Shown here one piece after another: positions 11,101 through 23,268 of a DNA stretch of 64,000 nucleotides. The stretch's first letter is position 1; every line of letters begins with the position of its first letter. This DNA is from Hofstenia miamia. Taxonomy: Eukaryota; Xenacoelomorpha; Acoela; Hofsteniidae. The stretch spans positions 418,859 through 482,858 of the forward strand of contig CABFPE010000436.1 in the NCBI GenBank assembly GCA_900660155.1. Direction: 5' to 3'. Position numbers and translations under genes: made by a program. Below the pieces are notes generated by a model. It searched no databases, was not told the DNA's origin, and saw only the letters and a program-made list of their open reading frames with translations.

Positions 11101-13798
11101 GATCATTACAAAACATTGGGTAGAATGCCACTGTTAAGATAGTGCCAGAATATCGCATTAAATGTTTCATCACATTTTGCTTTGCGCGTGAAGTGTCTAA
11201 AATGTTGATTTCATAAGTGATAATAAGATGTGGACGTTGTAGTCTTTAAGCTAGAATGTAGAGGATGATCGCAGTCTCGTTAAATTTTTCTGAACATTTG
11301 CATAGTGTTTTTCCGGACAGTGGAGTTTATGACATTAATTAGGCACAATTTGTCAGGGTTAAAAACGCGACCAGCATAATGAGTGACCGTTTTATGCGTC
11401 GACGATTTTTTAATGCGGTTAGATATATCCAAGCTGGAGCTGCGCATGTAATACGAGGTAAGATGTAAGATTTGAATATGTTCTTTGATAAGCTGGTGTT
11501 GAAAAACCGAGCTATATAAGAAACGGGAAGTAGTGATCTGGTACGCTTTTGATAAGATAGGTGAAACATGCGAGTTGAAGTTTACAGAATTGTCCAGAGC
11601 AACACCAAGGTATGTCCAGGAGTATCGTCTTAAAGCAGACAAGGAGTGTTTGCCGTTGCTAGTAAATTCGTATCTTTACGCCCTTGTACAGAAATAACAT
11701 TTCCCTTGATTTTGTAGTGCTTAGAATTAGATTTAAATTGTTAAAGTGAGGGAGGATAGTTTCAGATAATAATTTTTTAGCCTTGTTGTAGTCATCTGTT
11801 GGATTGATACAATCTATTTAAAAAGCATCATAAGTGTCGTCCGCATAAAGCGATTCATAGTGTTCTTCGTTTACTAGACGAATGTAAAGTGGAGAGGATT
11901 CGTAGTCACTTAAATCTGCAGTATATATTAAGTATAGTAATTGGGAAAGTGAGCCTCTTTGAGGCACTCTAATCCTAACAGGAATCGCAGGATTCCTGCT
12001 AGGTGAGCATACTGTCTGTGACCAGTCAAACAGATAGAAGCTTAGCCAGTGGGTAAACCACGAATATTCGAGCATGCAATGCTTGTCAACAATTGAGAGA
12101 GGTTTTCTGGGTAAACTGTGTTAAATGCGAAGGTGAAGCCAAGGAATATGATACGTACAGCTTTCTGGATGGATTTGTCGATTTTAGCAATATCCAGTTA
12201 ATGAGATATGCTATCGAGTCTGTAGTGCAGCGCTTAGGTTACAAACTAAGTTTGTAAATTCATTTAATTAAACATAATTAATAAAGAATAGTTAACTAAA
12301 TTAATAAATTGTATTTATTTAGTACAGATAAACTAATTGATCGAGACTTTGAATTGGAAACTATGCAAAGATTGCACTCTAATAAACTTGGTCCAAAGGT
12401 TTATTGCAAATTTCAGAATGGGATCGCCTATCAATTTACACAAGGTGAATCCCTCTCACCGGAAATGATTGCCAACCTTTCCATTATCCAGTTGATTGCA
12501 GAACATGTAAGTTGATGATTCAAAAATATTAGACAGTAGTGGCTCAAGATTAACAACGATCAGTTTACCAAAAGAAAACATACCTAAAACAAAATCAAAT
12601 GCACTCATATTCTCGGTTTTTTGTCTAATACTTCGTCAAGAATCCCTTCATTCTGACCACCTCGACATAAAATTGCGGAAGCCACGAATGAAGGAATCCT
12701 CAATAGTGCTACAGGCGTCCAAAATTCGTTCTTATAGGTCGGAGAGATTCTGGATTTCTCTATTATTTGTGAAATTCAGTCTCATCTTCTTTCCAACATT
12801 TTCAACGATGTTTATATCAGGCGGCTGGGCAGTCTAATGCATTCCTAAAACATTGAAAATTGAGTTTTTCCCCCATAAGTAGCGCCCACTGGCAATAGCA
12901 TTGTCCTGCAGAAATATTAGCACATAAGCAAGGTCCATTCGCTGAAGCAAATTACGAAAGTGCTCACGTAAATGGCACTGGAATATTTGATAGCATCCCA
13001 AACGTTCATTGACAGCCTTTTCTTAAGTTCCATCCGACAATGGGTAAACTTAAATTTCTCTTCTTTTTAACTAAATTCTGATTTTATTCTATTTTCTTAC
13101 CACCATTATGCACTCATCCGTGAAAGTCCAGTGTTCCCATGACAATAAAGGTACATCTATATGACATTTGTACTTCCTTATACTAAGCGGACTTCACAAT
13201 GCTTACCTTTTTCGGAAATCGGCATACCATTGTTTTTGTTTCCTTCATACGCTATTTCAGCATCGCTAATGAAATTGGGACTGGGTTTACCTGAATTGAA
13301 TTTATTCAAATTGTCTTTTATAGGACTTCTACAGTGTATTTTCAGTAGTAAAATCAAGGAATATGTCTTGTACTGTACACTCTACTTTCTTTTGCAGAAG
13401 CACTTTCCAACAGAACCTTGTTTTAGTTATTCTGAACGACCTTGCGGATGGTGTAAGCACTGCGGTTCATTATTGACGCAATTTCATTGTAAGGAAGTTT
13501 GTTTTCCTCAAACATAGGATTAAAGTTCGATCGCTTTCGTACAAAGTTGATCTTAAATTTCTCAGAAACAGAGACAATGTATTGCGTGTTCACTAGAAGT
13601 AGATGAAGATTCAGACGCAAAATGTTATTCCTAACAATTTTTGTTTTTTTGTTTTTCATGTAAAATTATTACGTCGCGAGAAATCTTGTCAATTATTATT
13701 GCATTTTGCAAATTTCATGCAATAAGATTCATCAGTCGGTGTCAATTTTGAGCCATGATTCTGTACATATATATTTTATTTGTTGTTTCATATGAAAG

Positions 13799-13838
<40 letters not shown>

Positions 13839-16522
13839 TATAGATATATATTGAGTTAGCAATGGTTGTATCGTTTATAGCTAACTTATGGTGTTCGTCA
13901 AAATATTCAAATGCTGGAAAGTCAATTCCCCATGGTATTTGAATTCCTCGGCATTTGCGTATGAAAAATCATACAAACTCATATTTATGAAAATTGCTAG
14001 TCGATGGAAAGACTAATCACACTGTGACACAAAATTCACCCTATTAAGCCTCTGTTAGTTAAATCTTTATGCTGATTTCAAATATGACCACAATTTATTT
14101 TTCTTTTGAACACTGTTTTTGTAAATTTCAGATTCTGAATTCCCGATTGAAAAACTGTTTCTTTGAATGAAAGGGCATTATAGTTATATTTCAGATCCTT
14201 TATGATGCATTTGTCACAAAAAGTAAGCATTTAAGATGTATACAATAAAGCGCACATGGTGTAGATGCAAATAAATACAATTATACTAATAATATAATTT
14301 CACTGAAAAAGTACATTTAAACTACATTTGGCATAATTCAGCAAAATATCTAAAACTTTGAGAAGCTATGCACAGTGGTTTGTGCTTCGATTCTTATCTG
14401 TCCTCAGCTTTTTAGTGCCGACAATATGCAACAAGAAGAGATGGCATGATTTTCTTTGGTAAGGATGATACAAAATTTAATGGATTCCTCCTTGGGCGGA
14501 GACGCACCTCTGATGAAAATTTGAGGTCAATCTATCTATTACTTTTCCGTAAAGTTGCTAACAGACAAACAAACAAACCAATCCTACCAAAAACATAACC
14601 TCCTTGGCGGAGGTAATTAAGATAATGACGGTCATCTTAACAGTATTTTTTTTCAATAGTTACTGTTTCACAGGCTCGTACCGCTTTTGATCACTTTACT
14701 CGATTGCGACTCANCCCCCCCCCCCCCCCACAGAAAATTTTGTATACGCTTCTGTGACAATGCATATATATTCTATATTTGATTATCAACAAAATATATA
14801 GATGCTAATAAATAATAATAATAAAGTTAGCAATTGTCATATCTTTTAATCAATAAACTGATTATTGTCAATTATAACCCTTATACCTAGGCCTTGCTAT
14901 AGGAAAATTAGATGCACACAAGAATCTTAGCAATACAGTGGGTAAATTTCGCGCCAATTCCTAGTTCTTCTTTTATAAAAATATTAGCAAAATTATTTCT
15001 TTGATGAATAATCAAGTTTACGTAATTGAGTTAGGTGACTGTAATTTTTTGTTGTAATGCAACTTAACGAATTTAGATGGCAAAATGGCATGCTACAATT
15101 AAGCCCATTTTTGTCAATGAAGACTGTTGTGCTAATTTGTTTACAAAAGTTATCAAATGGATCGACTTATGCAAAGATTTGCCACCACTAATGATAAATA
15201 AATTGGAAATAAATCATGATTTAATTCAGGTAAATTATACAATTTTCTATATTTTTAAGTTAGTATATTAACTGCTTTCGTAATCTTAACCAACTTCTGA
15301 CATGGCAAACTTATGCTAATGAATTCCCTTTTCAACATTATACGAAGTAATCACATGCATAGATTTACTTATTGGTTAATATTTAGAAGGAATTCAAATG
15401 GCTTGAGGGTATGTTCTATAAACACTCAACAAATGCTGATCTAGTGCTTTGCCACAATGACTTAGCTCTTTCAAATATACTGTATGATGAAGTTAAACAT
15501 GAAATTCATTTCATAGATATTGAGTACTGCGAAATCAATTACAATTCGTATGACATTGGAAATTTCCTTAAAGAGGTAATTCTTTAATAAATAGAACATT
15601 GAATAATTAGACTTAAGATTTGATTATTTAGGCATATGCTTAGAGGAGTGTATTTGATAATCTGAAATGCGAAAAATATGCTAGTAAGTAATAATGCTGT
15701 AGGTCTGGATGGCAAAAATTCAATACAATATACTTTATTAGGTTTGCATAAAATAGTCATCTTTTATGTTTGTTCTTCCCTTTATATAATCGTTCTATAG
15801 TGTTTGTAAGTGATATGTTCACCTGCACTTCAGATCTGTCTGGCATTAGCATCAAACTTGATTTGATTTAAACTTGCTTAATCCTGATGTCCATAGAGAA
15901 AGCGATTTCCTCTTTTCATTTACAATGTATATCAATGCAAATTAGATTTAGATACTAATATATTCTCAGTAAAAGAACAAAAAATTCTAACTAAATTATT
16001 TTTCATAATTATCGGTAATGCATCCATAGTAACCTGTTGATATTCTTTAGGCTGTCCATCATATAAGTACTACAGTGATCATAAACTTTTCATTGAGCAA
16101 ACCAATCATAAATCAAAAAAACATTTGCCATTGACTTTGCAGAGTTAGAATACAGTAATAATAGACTGCTAGTCCTATAAATTTTTGTATTGCGCCAGCC
16201 TATGACACATCACGTATCTAATCAAGAAAAGCAGTGAAGCAAAGTAATGGTGCGAAGCCATAATCCGTTAACAATCAAATAAAATCAGAATGATATGAAA
16301 TCGATCAAACAAAATGGATGCTGTTAAACCTGATTTTGTTTTTTTCTCTTGGTTATGCTTTACAATTCTTCAAACCTTACCTGACATGATTAATCATGAT
16401 ACACCTAATTCAAAAATCCTGACATGTCTCAACACAACTTTTTTTAGATTTTTATTTAATTAGTCTATTTTAAACTCAAATTTATATCAAACCGCCCACC
16501 CGTTTGAAAATCCTAGATCCGT

Positions 16523-16562
<40 letters not shown>

Positions 16563-17282
16563 ACACTGACGAATGTGCTTTCAAGTAAACTACATAATGT
16601 ACTTGATTCTATTATACAAAGTTCATTACCAGAGATTTTTAAAAAATTCGAGAAGCTGAAGATTAGAGATTGGAAGATGAAGTTGATCCTAATTAAGCTA
16701 TTCATCCTTCTAATTCTTTAACTGGTAATCACAACTCTTGTAAAAGCGTGTAGAGATTGAATCTATTGAATGCGTCGAAAATTCTGGGTGTTGCAGTAAG
16801 AATTGTTGGCATTCATATCTTTTCATTCCCATATTTACTAACTTATTAATTAACCAGCGTTCTTTCGATTGAAGAAAAGTTATATATATATATATATACA
16901 TATAATTAAATTTTAGAATAGAATTTTGTTGCTTGAATTAAATGTGTAAACAAGCTTGCTTTACATTCGAAAAGTTTTTTAGATGTCAGCATCTTTAAGA
17001 AACAATTCATCAGAAAGTGATATAGAACATTTGGAAAACATGTTTTTGAAAAATTATTTGAAGTCCTATAATAATTATGTTTCAAAGAACGTATTATATG
17101 AAGAAGACTATGACGAAATTAAAAGAAGCATTATATACATGAAGATGTATGCATGTTTTGTAGAAGGAGTCTGGGGCTACATTCATTGCACTATATCATC
17201 TGTCAGCAATATAACACAAGATTATTGTAAAGAGTGGATAATAAGCTATTTTAATATGAAAAAAGTAAATTATAATATATAG
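7856..17282 (+). CDS. ETNK: Ethanolamine kinase-like protein, five exons
   Basis: Predicted to phosphorylate ethanolamine in the cytosol, the first step of the CDP-ethanolamine (Kennedy) route to phosphatidylethanolamine. Exons are 7856-8100, 12323-12506, 15077-15229, 15387-15575 and 16983-17282. All joins are GT-AG and keep one frame, giving about 356 residues, close to animal ETNK (about 360-450). In order one sees SLISEICPHW and FTEGLTNHLFGF, FGKN-TDKLIDRD at the first join, KVYCKFQNGIAYQFTQGE, MAKWHA, the catalytic Brenner box LCHNDLALSNILY, FIDIEY (usually FIDYEY) and the C-terminal FVEGVWGYIHC helix. Choline kinase is the main alternative, but FGKNTDKLIDRD fits ETNK better. Introns carry a LINE, a Tc1 copy and other debris. 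The gene looks intact. Confidence 0.88.
9026..10877. mobile_element. Possible hAT-type element with ACCGG-rich ends
   Basis: Two islands of GACCGGT/TCCGG-rich sequence (9026-9260 and 10770-10877) lie in inverted orientation in ETNK intron 1. The left begins CAGAGATGGAAGGGTACC; the right, reverse-complemented, reads AGGTCGGTCAGTACTGACC. The flanks share CTTTG but no clean 8-bp duplication. The interior is AT-rich with no transposase. Assignment to hAT is by look of the termini only. Confidence 0.35.
11280..12235 (-). mobile_element. LINE RT fragment in ETNK intron 1
   Basis: The - strand reads SIVDKHCMLEYSWF..HWLSFYLFDWSQTV, then VPQRGSLSQLLYLIYTADL and ESLYADDTYDAF (RT motifs with a YADD box), and later SWTYLGVALDNSVNFNSHV, a typical post-RT block of Jockey-clade LINEs. 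It is GC-richer than the host intron and broken by frame changes and stops. It is opposite in orientation to the host gene. Confidence 0.75.
12323..12506 (+). CDS. ETNK: ETNK exon 2
   Basis: Acceptor TATTTAG before TACAGATAAAC; donor GTAAGT after GAACAT. The length of 184 nt, phase 2 in and phase 0 out, is exactly that of exon 2 in the paralogue at 42941-42758. It encodes TDKLIDRDFELETMQ and the VYCKFQNGIAYQF block. Confidence 0.9.
12533..13763 (-). mobile_element. Tc1/mariner element in ETNK intron 2
   Basis: The ends, CAGTAGTGGCTCAAGATTAA and (reverse complement) CAGAATCATGGCTCAAAATT, are imperfect terminal inverted repeats next to TA dinucleotides. The - strand between them reads an N-terminal HTH-like region (LPYNEIASIMNRSAYTIRKVV, 13500-13430), a VWDAIKY block near 13000, and DWPAQPPDINIVENV-like residues near 12820. 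Multiple stops and frame changes show it is dead. The element lies wholly within the intron, antisense to ETNK. Confidence 0.75.
13801..13852. repeat. (TA)n microsatellite
   Basis: A pure TA run followed by GATATAGATATATA. It lies in ETNK intron 2. Confidence 0.9.
14495..14625 (+). mobile_element. Retroposon tail resembling RTE/SINE 3' ends
   Basis: The block contains a TCCTCCTTGGGCGGAGACGCACC region, then GACAAACAAACAAACCAATC and CCTCCTTGGCGGAGGTAAT. Such CCTTGGCGGAGGTAAT tails follow RTE-type LINEs and their SINEs in many marine invertebrates. Only the tail is present. An N and a run of C follow at 14714-14730. Confidence 0.45.
15077..15229 (+). CDS. ETNK: ETNK exon 3
   Basis: Acceptor ATTTAG, donor GTAAAT, 51 codons, phase 0 at both ends. 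It starts MAKWHA, equivalent to the LAKIHA helix of animal ETNK. The next intron is only 157 bp. Confidence 0.85.
15387..15575 (+). CDS. ETNK: ETNK exon 4 (catalytic)
   Basis: 63 codons between acceptor ATTTAG and donor GTAATT, phase 0 at both ends. It holds the catalytic loop CHNDLALSN (Asp as catalytic base, Asn for metal) and the FIDIEY metal-binding block, then YDIGNFLKE. Confidence 0.92.
16525..16560. repeat. (TA)n microsatellite after a GATCCGTCCCT end
   Basis: A TA run directly following CCTAGATCCGTCCC. That word resembles the terminus of common hAT MITEs, but no partner end was found. Confidence 0.7.
16983..17282 (+). CDS. ETNK: ETNK exon 5 (C-terminal)
   Basis: Acceptor TTTTTTAG; 99 codons then TAG at 17280. 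The helices NMFLKNYLKSYNNY and FVEGVWGYIHCTISS correspond to the ETNK/choline kinase C-terminal bundle. The last 57 bases of the exon are copied again just downstream. Confidence 0.85.
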   Translation: MSASLRNNSSESDIEHLENMFLKNYLKSYNNYVSKNVLYEEDYDEIKRSIIYMKMYACFVEGVWGYIHCTISSVSNITQDYCKEWIISYFNMKKVNYNI

Positions 17283-17440
17283 ATGAAGTTATAAAACATT
17301 ATTGTTTCTATTACTTGATTACTAAAAAAAATTTGTAAAGAGTGGATAATAAGCTATTTTAATATGAAAAAAGTAAATTATAATATATAGATGCAGTTAT
17401 AAAATATTATTGTTCCAATTACTTGTTTACTTAAAAATTT
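17226..17440. repeat. Tandem duplication of the ETNK stop-codon region
   Basis: The 108-bp unit starting TGTAAAGAGTGGATAATAAG (17226-17333) is repeated at 17334-17440 with few changes. The unit includes the last 57 coding bases and the TAG of ETNK, so the 3' UTR carries a second, out-of-use copy of the C-terminal codons. Confidence 0.85.
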
Positions 17441-20400
17441 TAAATATGTTTGTCTACTAAAAAAATATATATGCGCATTTAATGATGTGGCAAAGTACAT
17501 GCATGTAGTGACTTCAATGCGTCATTATCCCTTTCACTTCCAATTTCGACAATACAGACCAAATAATGAATTTATGAAAGCATTAACAAATTCTTAAAAT
17601 ATTGAGGCTTGTATTAAGTTGTTTTAGGAAATTTATAATTTCGTTTTTTGTTTCATCAACATTTGATGTCATTTTTATCCAATATTAAAGCTTCATATGG
17701 TGGTTTGTGTCATTGGGTATGTTCTAAGTTATCGAAGTACTTTGCCAACTACAAATATATGTTCGATAAAAGGTTTGTCGATAATCACTCTTAGAGACAC
17801 CAATAAATGCGATAAATTTGAATAAATCGTTAATACTTTTAAAATATTTATAATAAAACCAAAATTCCTCATAAATTTTGAAAACAATCCCTAAAATAAG
17901 TATTTTACACAAAAAAATATTAGTAGTTAAAAATAATTAGCAGACAATTAATATTTTAAAATACTACTGCTCAATGTATTTCAAATTTATTTTTTCATGA
18001 AATTGTCTACTTAGGTACTATATTTTAACATGTATGAATTACATATTCAATACTTGCATTACATTATTTAATATAAAATTCAAACTAATACACAAAAATT
18101 CAATAAAAAAATTTAAAAACTATAATTCACTTTTTCATTCTATAAGTTTTGAAGCTTTATGTAATTTAAATGTTCTTTTCAGATTTCTAGCACTAGATTG
18201 TATATTTAAGAAATAGCAGTGTCTGAAAAATGGATAAACTGCAAATGCGTTTTGAAGGTAATTTTATAATTTTAGTATTCAATGAAGCCCGAAATACATA
18301 TATATTTTGACAATGAATATTGCACAAAACAGTGTTTTTCGAAATTCTGAAGTTAATTATATTCGTATTGAATTTTGATTGTCAAAATATTTTGATAGCA
18401 AATCATAACAATGTAACTTACCAAACTTCTCCTACACTTAGTTTTTCAAATTTTGGAGATTTGCATTTAGTTTTATGTTGCAACAAATATTTTGCAATCA
18501 TTGGACAAATGTTTTCAATAAAAGCAGTCAGACTCCAGCACTGCTTGAAAATCCGTGATTCCTCAAAAAAAACGCTTATTTCCCATGTCCAAATTGCAGA
18601 ATATTAAATAAGCAGCTTTTGCGTAAAACTAAAAATCCAATACTACGTAGAGCTAAATTCAAAGAAATTGAAAATAAAAAATTTAAAACTTATAGTTAAA
18701 TGTTCAGTCTATAAGTTTTGAAGCTTCATCTAACTTAAATGTTCTGACCAATTTTCAAGCATTAGAATGTGCATTTAAAAAATAGTAGTGACTGAAAAAT
18801 GGATAATAAAAAATGCGTTAATCTTGTTAATGTATAAATACCTGATTATATAATTTACCGTGGAAATCTTGCAAATGACAAAAACTGTGCATATTGAGGA
18901 AAAAATTCAATTAGAATGTTAAATATGCTTCAATAGTAGGAACTGTAATATATATAATTTTAAGTAGTTTTTGTAAAACCCAAAACACTGTGCATATTGA
19001 GGAAAAAATTCAATTAGAATGTTAAATATAGTTCAATTAATTTATTGGCCGTCTCCAGTGGAGGTTGCTTGGTTTGAGAATAGCTTGTAATATTTCACTT
19101 CATAATTTGACCTGATTTCCGAAAATGGGAGCCTTCTAATCCTTTCTGTAGTCATAAACAAAAATGAGTGCTATTACACAAGCCTACATTTTGAAAAAAA
19201 GTTTCTGCAAATTAAAACAGAACACTGTTTTCTAATNAAATCACTATTTAAGGTGTGGGAAGGCGCCAATGATAACAAATTGATGAGTCACGTACGCTTC
19301 GGAAGGTTTAATTAAATATTGGCAGTTATTTTTGTCGAACCTTTATTGGATAAACTGAATCATTCGCTGCAGACAGGCAAAACAAGATTAAGAGTATATT
19401 TTATGTCGGCTTTAAAAAATCTATTAATATTTTCGAGAAAAGCTATAAAAAGGAAGTTATCGAAATTTATGCAATTTAGCAACATAACTGCTTTTCTAAC
19501 ATTTGAAATGGTTATAACTTCGTTTTCTTTGTCATTTTTGCAAAACAAAGTGTTTACCTAAAACTTTTATCGTTAATTTTATAATGTAACATTTTTTTAC
19601 AATATCTGAATTAATTGGTTATGTTGCTTAATTACATGAATTTTGAAAACTTCAAAGACGTGTATCTTTTTTTATAGCTTTTCTCGAAATTATTAATGGA
19701 ATTTTTGAAATCAGTTTAAAAAATCGACCTAAAAAGTTGTATTAATTTGCGCGTTGCAAAATTGACGCAGGTTAGTGTTATTGATGAAATTTAAGCCAAA
19801 ATTTTCGATGCAAAAACTATCAAAAAAACCCAGCTTCATTTAATGCATGAACTTTATATAGAGGCAATATTACCAATACTGAACATTTTCGTCATTTTTG
19901 CAGCAGAAATCTTGATTGCAGATACATATATGTGGATATATAGTAATCATCAACAATAAAACACACACTTGTGTAATTCCTGAGCTGGTACTTTCTTTAA
20001 AATATGTACAGTTGTAGAGCTAGATTGCTAAAGTGCATTTGTTGCTTCTTTTCACAATATTATCTTTGCGGTTAAACTAGATAAGTGATATCTGGGGCGA
20101 ACAAAAGTAAATAAAGTCAAAATTCAAAGGTTAATTTCGTTTAATGCGTATGCATACATATTTTAAAAATTTTAAGATCAAAATAAAGTCAAAATTTTAC
20201 AACATTTGGAATTAGGTAGAAAAATCTTTTCTTTGAGGTAAAATTTTTTGGAAGATAAACATTGTATGAATGATTTTCATAAAAACTCTTTAAAACCATG
20301 TAATACAAAACTTAGCAACATTTTTAATAGAAAATTTGTGCGTTTTGTACTTAAATTGTAAACAAAAGTTTAAAAGGGAGAAAGCTTCTACTTATAAATC

Positions 20401-20640
20401 TTTAACGTCATTTCCAATTTGTTTAGCTTTTAAAAATATAAATTTCTTGATTACAAAAACATGGGAAAATGTCACTGTATAATTTTTAGTTACTACAATA
20501 GAGATAAGTTAGAGCAAGAATTTAATTACTGTTTTAATATTTTGCCAATGTTTATGAAAATGACATTACTAAAGGTGTCATTTTTGAGAGATCAAAAACT
20601 GCTCTCAATCGGGCAATAATGCAAAAGTTAGTGCATTTAT
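17441..20640. repeat. Intergenic AT-rich region with diverged local duplications
   Basis: No gene recognised. 18050-18270 and 18640-18830 are diverged copies sharing TCTATAAGTTTTGAAGCTT and CTGAAAAATGGATAA. An exact 45-bp block starting ACTGTGCATATTGAGG occurs at 18884 and again at 18987. An isolated N lies at 19237. The rest is simple AT-rich sequence. Confidence 0.65.
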
Positions 20641-20650
20641 TATTATTATA

Positions 20651-20686
<36 letters not shown>

Positions 20687-21430
20687 TAGTTCAGATGATT
20701 TAAAGCTTAAGTAGCTTTTTATTCTGTTTATCCTTGTACATTCTCTGTGCTTACAGTCTGTAAATATTATTTACAATATATTTACAAATAGTGTACATAA
20801 TATATACAAACATATTTACAAAACTGATATATACAGATATGTTCAAATAAAATAAACAAAGCTAAAACAACAATTTTAATTAAAATAAACAACAACAAAA
20901 ATAATCAGTTAAAAGTAGGAAACAAAAATGACATATTCTAATAATTTCGCCATATATTCAGTTACAATCCAGAATGAATTCTTATGTTTCATTCTTAATT
21001 TAATAAAACTATTCCAAAATATGACTTTTATGACATTTCAGTTTCAGCCACAAATATTACCGTATTTTTCAAAAGCAAAAATATGAATTTTTTGACTTTA
21101 TAACTTCGTATTTACTGTACCCCAGGTCTGAAAGCCATCTAATTTTAAGCAGACTGCAAATTAGCCAAATAGAATATGACTTTTGTTACTTTTGATTGCC
21201 CCAATTGTTAATGAAGAGCCACCTCATTTCACAATTAATATTGACCACTTACCAATAAAAATAAATAAATATTAAGTAGAAAACGTCCTGATATGTCAGA
21301 AAGACTTGTTTTGTTACACGACAATTTCCATATCGTGAAAAAATATAACTTTTTCCTCGAAAATTCCATTTTTAAATCAAGTTTTATCTCAGAATATATT
21401 ATCCGGTAAAATCCGGTAAACAAGAAAATT
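20641..21430. other. AT-rich spacer with TA run and ACCGG block
   Basis: A TA run lies at 20661-20685. At 21405-21500 a TTACCGG/ATCCGG-rich block ends GCACATCACTAGTA, which reads on the - strand as TAGTGATGTGCCGG, a hAT-like terminus abutting the Penelope-like element. I found no opposite end for it. Confidence 0.4.
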
Positions 21431-22640
21431 TTACCGGCTACCGGATCCGTTTGTGTAATTGCCGATTTTACCAGATATCGGATTCCGGCACATCACTAGT
21501 ACTTTTGTTCTTCTGTTTAGTTTCCGACCGCAGTATTCGATATAATCCTTATCACAGGTGCAATGAATCTTATAAATTACATTCGATTTAAGGTACATGC
21601 TAGTTGTTGATTTAAGGCCAAGCTTTGCATTAAGTTTATCGATCTTGTAAACAAATCTTACTTTTTCTTTAATTAATTCGATCATTCTCATTTGATGTAT
21701 TAGATTTGTTGTATGTATTCCTCGATTGTGGATTTTAAATACATGTTTAAAGTTTTGTGAATACTTTTTTTCTTTGTCATTCGTGACTATTTCTGAAATT
21801 GCTTCTTTGATATATTCATCAATAACATTGTTTGGATATTCATTTTTTCTCAAGTCTGCCTTCAAATTGATAATTTCTTGATTTATGCTGTCATAAGAGC
21901 TTGCAATATCGAGCATCCTATGTATTGATCCTTTAATTAAGGATATTTTGAAAGATCTTGGACAATTTGAATTAAAATTAAGGAATAGGCCGGTATCTGT
22001 TGGTTTCTTGTATATTCCAATTATAAATGATCTTGAATCCGTCATTATTTTAACATTTAAGAAATTAAAATGGCTATTTTCCCCTTTTTCCATTGTGAAT
22101 TTGATGTTTTTATTGATTGAATTGAGCTTAGTTAACATTTCATCTGCGTTTTCATCATTTTCAACTATAGCAAATATCTCATCCATATATCTTTGATAGA
22201 AATTGAACTGCATACGATTTTCAACATATTGTTCTTCAATTGAAGAAAGTTGGGCTCAATGAATTTCCCATTGCTGATCCATCTTTTTATAGATTAAAAT
22301 CTCCTTTCAATTCCATTAGTGTATTTTTCGTTGCTAGCAATAAGAGGATCTTGGTTGCATCATAATCGAAATCATATATTGCTATATCTTTGTTCTTCAA
22401 TAATTTTTATTGCGACATTTATTAATTTCTCTAGAGGAACATTAGTATACAAACTTAAAATCATATGATACCATGAAGGGTTTAATATCTTGTTTCGTTA
22501 TATGATCGGAAAATTGCTTAGAATTCGCATTTATTAGATAATTTCTTACTAATGCTACCACAAAAACTTGCAATCGGTCTAAGTGTCTAAGTGGTATTTT
22601 TGGTTTATGGATATTAGCCATTCCATATATGGGTCAGGTC
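21431..22640 (-). mobile_element. Penelope-like retroelement (RT plus GIY-YIG-type end)
   Basis: A 260-codon - strand ORF (22213-21431) reads FYQRYMDEIFAI, the RT active-site box, then HFNFLNVKI and IYKKPTDTGLFLNFNSNCP, the block that follows it in Penelope RTs. It ends NVIYKIHCTCDKDYIEYCGRKLNRRTK, the family's GIY-YIG-type endonuclease start. Upstream on the same strand (22640-22213) further RT-like sequence (IPLRHLDRLQVFVVALVRNYL) appears in broken frames. The active-site box has Glu for the second Asp. The endonuclease is cut off by a hAT-like terminus near 21498. Penelope is a retroelement class distinct from LINEs and LTR elements. Confidence 0.82.
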
Positions 22641-23265
22641 AAAACTAATGAGAATTTTGGGCAAAGTGGTGCTCGTTAAAGATGTCCGTTTTACGCGAAA
22701 CGTGTTCATCGTAGGAAAATGCCGTCAAAGAAGAAATGCAGCANCTTCATAAAACTTTAAGTATTCAGTGAAACCACTCTATTTTGGTACAGGACCTGCA
22801 CAAATACATGCTTAATGCATACACCAAATTTCAACATGATATCTGTATTAGTTTTTTAGTAATCATGCACCAAAAAACATGGGTTAGTGGAAAAAATTAG
22901 TTTTGAGAAAACGGCCAAAAACTGAAAAATTCTTACATCGTCTGGTTGAAATGTCAGCTGCTATCCCAAATAATCCCTTTGTAACTTCCTTTCTGTAATG
23001 CTTACTGAATGAGTTCATTCGCTTTCTATGGTCAAATTATTATTTTATAATGAAAATATAGGCACGTAACCAAGCAAAAACATATTGGTTGCTAAGCATT
23101 TTTCAAGTAGGGGGTTGTGAAAAATGCTTTATTACCAGTAAATAATACCTTTTCTGCATCCAATTTTAGCAGAATTGTTTAGAGGAATGCTCATTAGTTG
23201 TCTCATGCAAATTTTGAGATATGGTATAGTTTGTCAATTTTCACCACTATCCTGCCACTAATTCT
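22641..23265. other. Unassigned low-copy region with an N
   Basis: Non-coding on both strands, with a single N at 22744. On the - strand it reads GGTGAAAATTGACAAAC and CATATCTCAAAATTTGCATG, which look like transposon-derived sequence, but I could not place a family. Confidence 0.3.
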
Positions 23266-23268
23266 ACC

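Noticed and set aside
14714-14730. C-rich run as a structural or regulatory motif
   Set aside because: It directly follows an N and looks like a sequencing or assembly artefact in a homopolymer.
16051-16145. A possible extra ETNK exon after TTCTTTAG, with a frame reading GCPSYKYYSDHKLFIEQ
   Set aside because: In the phase required by exons 4 and 5 (phase 0) the frame hits a stop, and exons 4 and 5 join cleanly without it.
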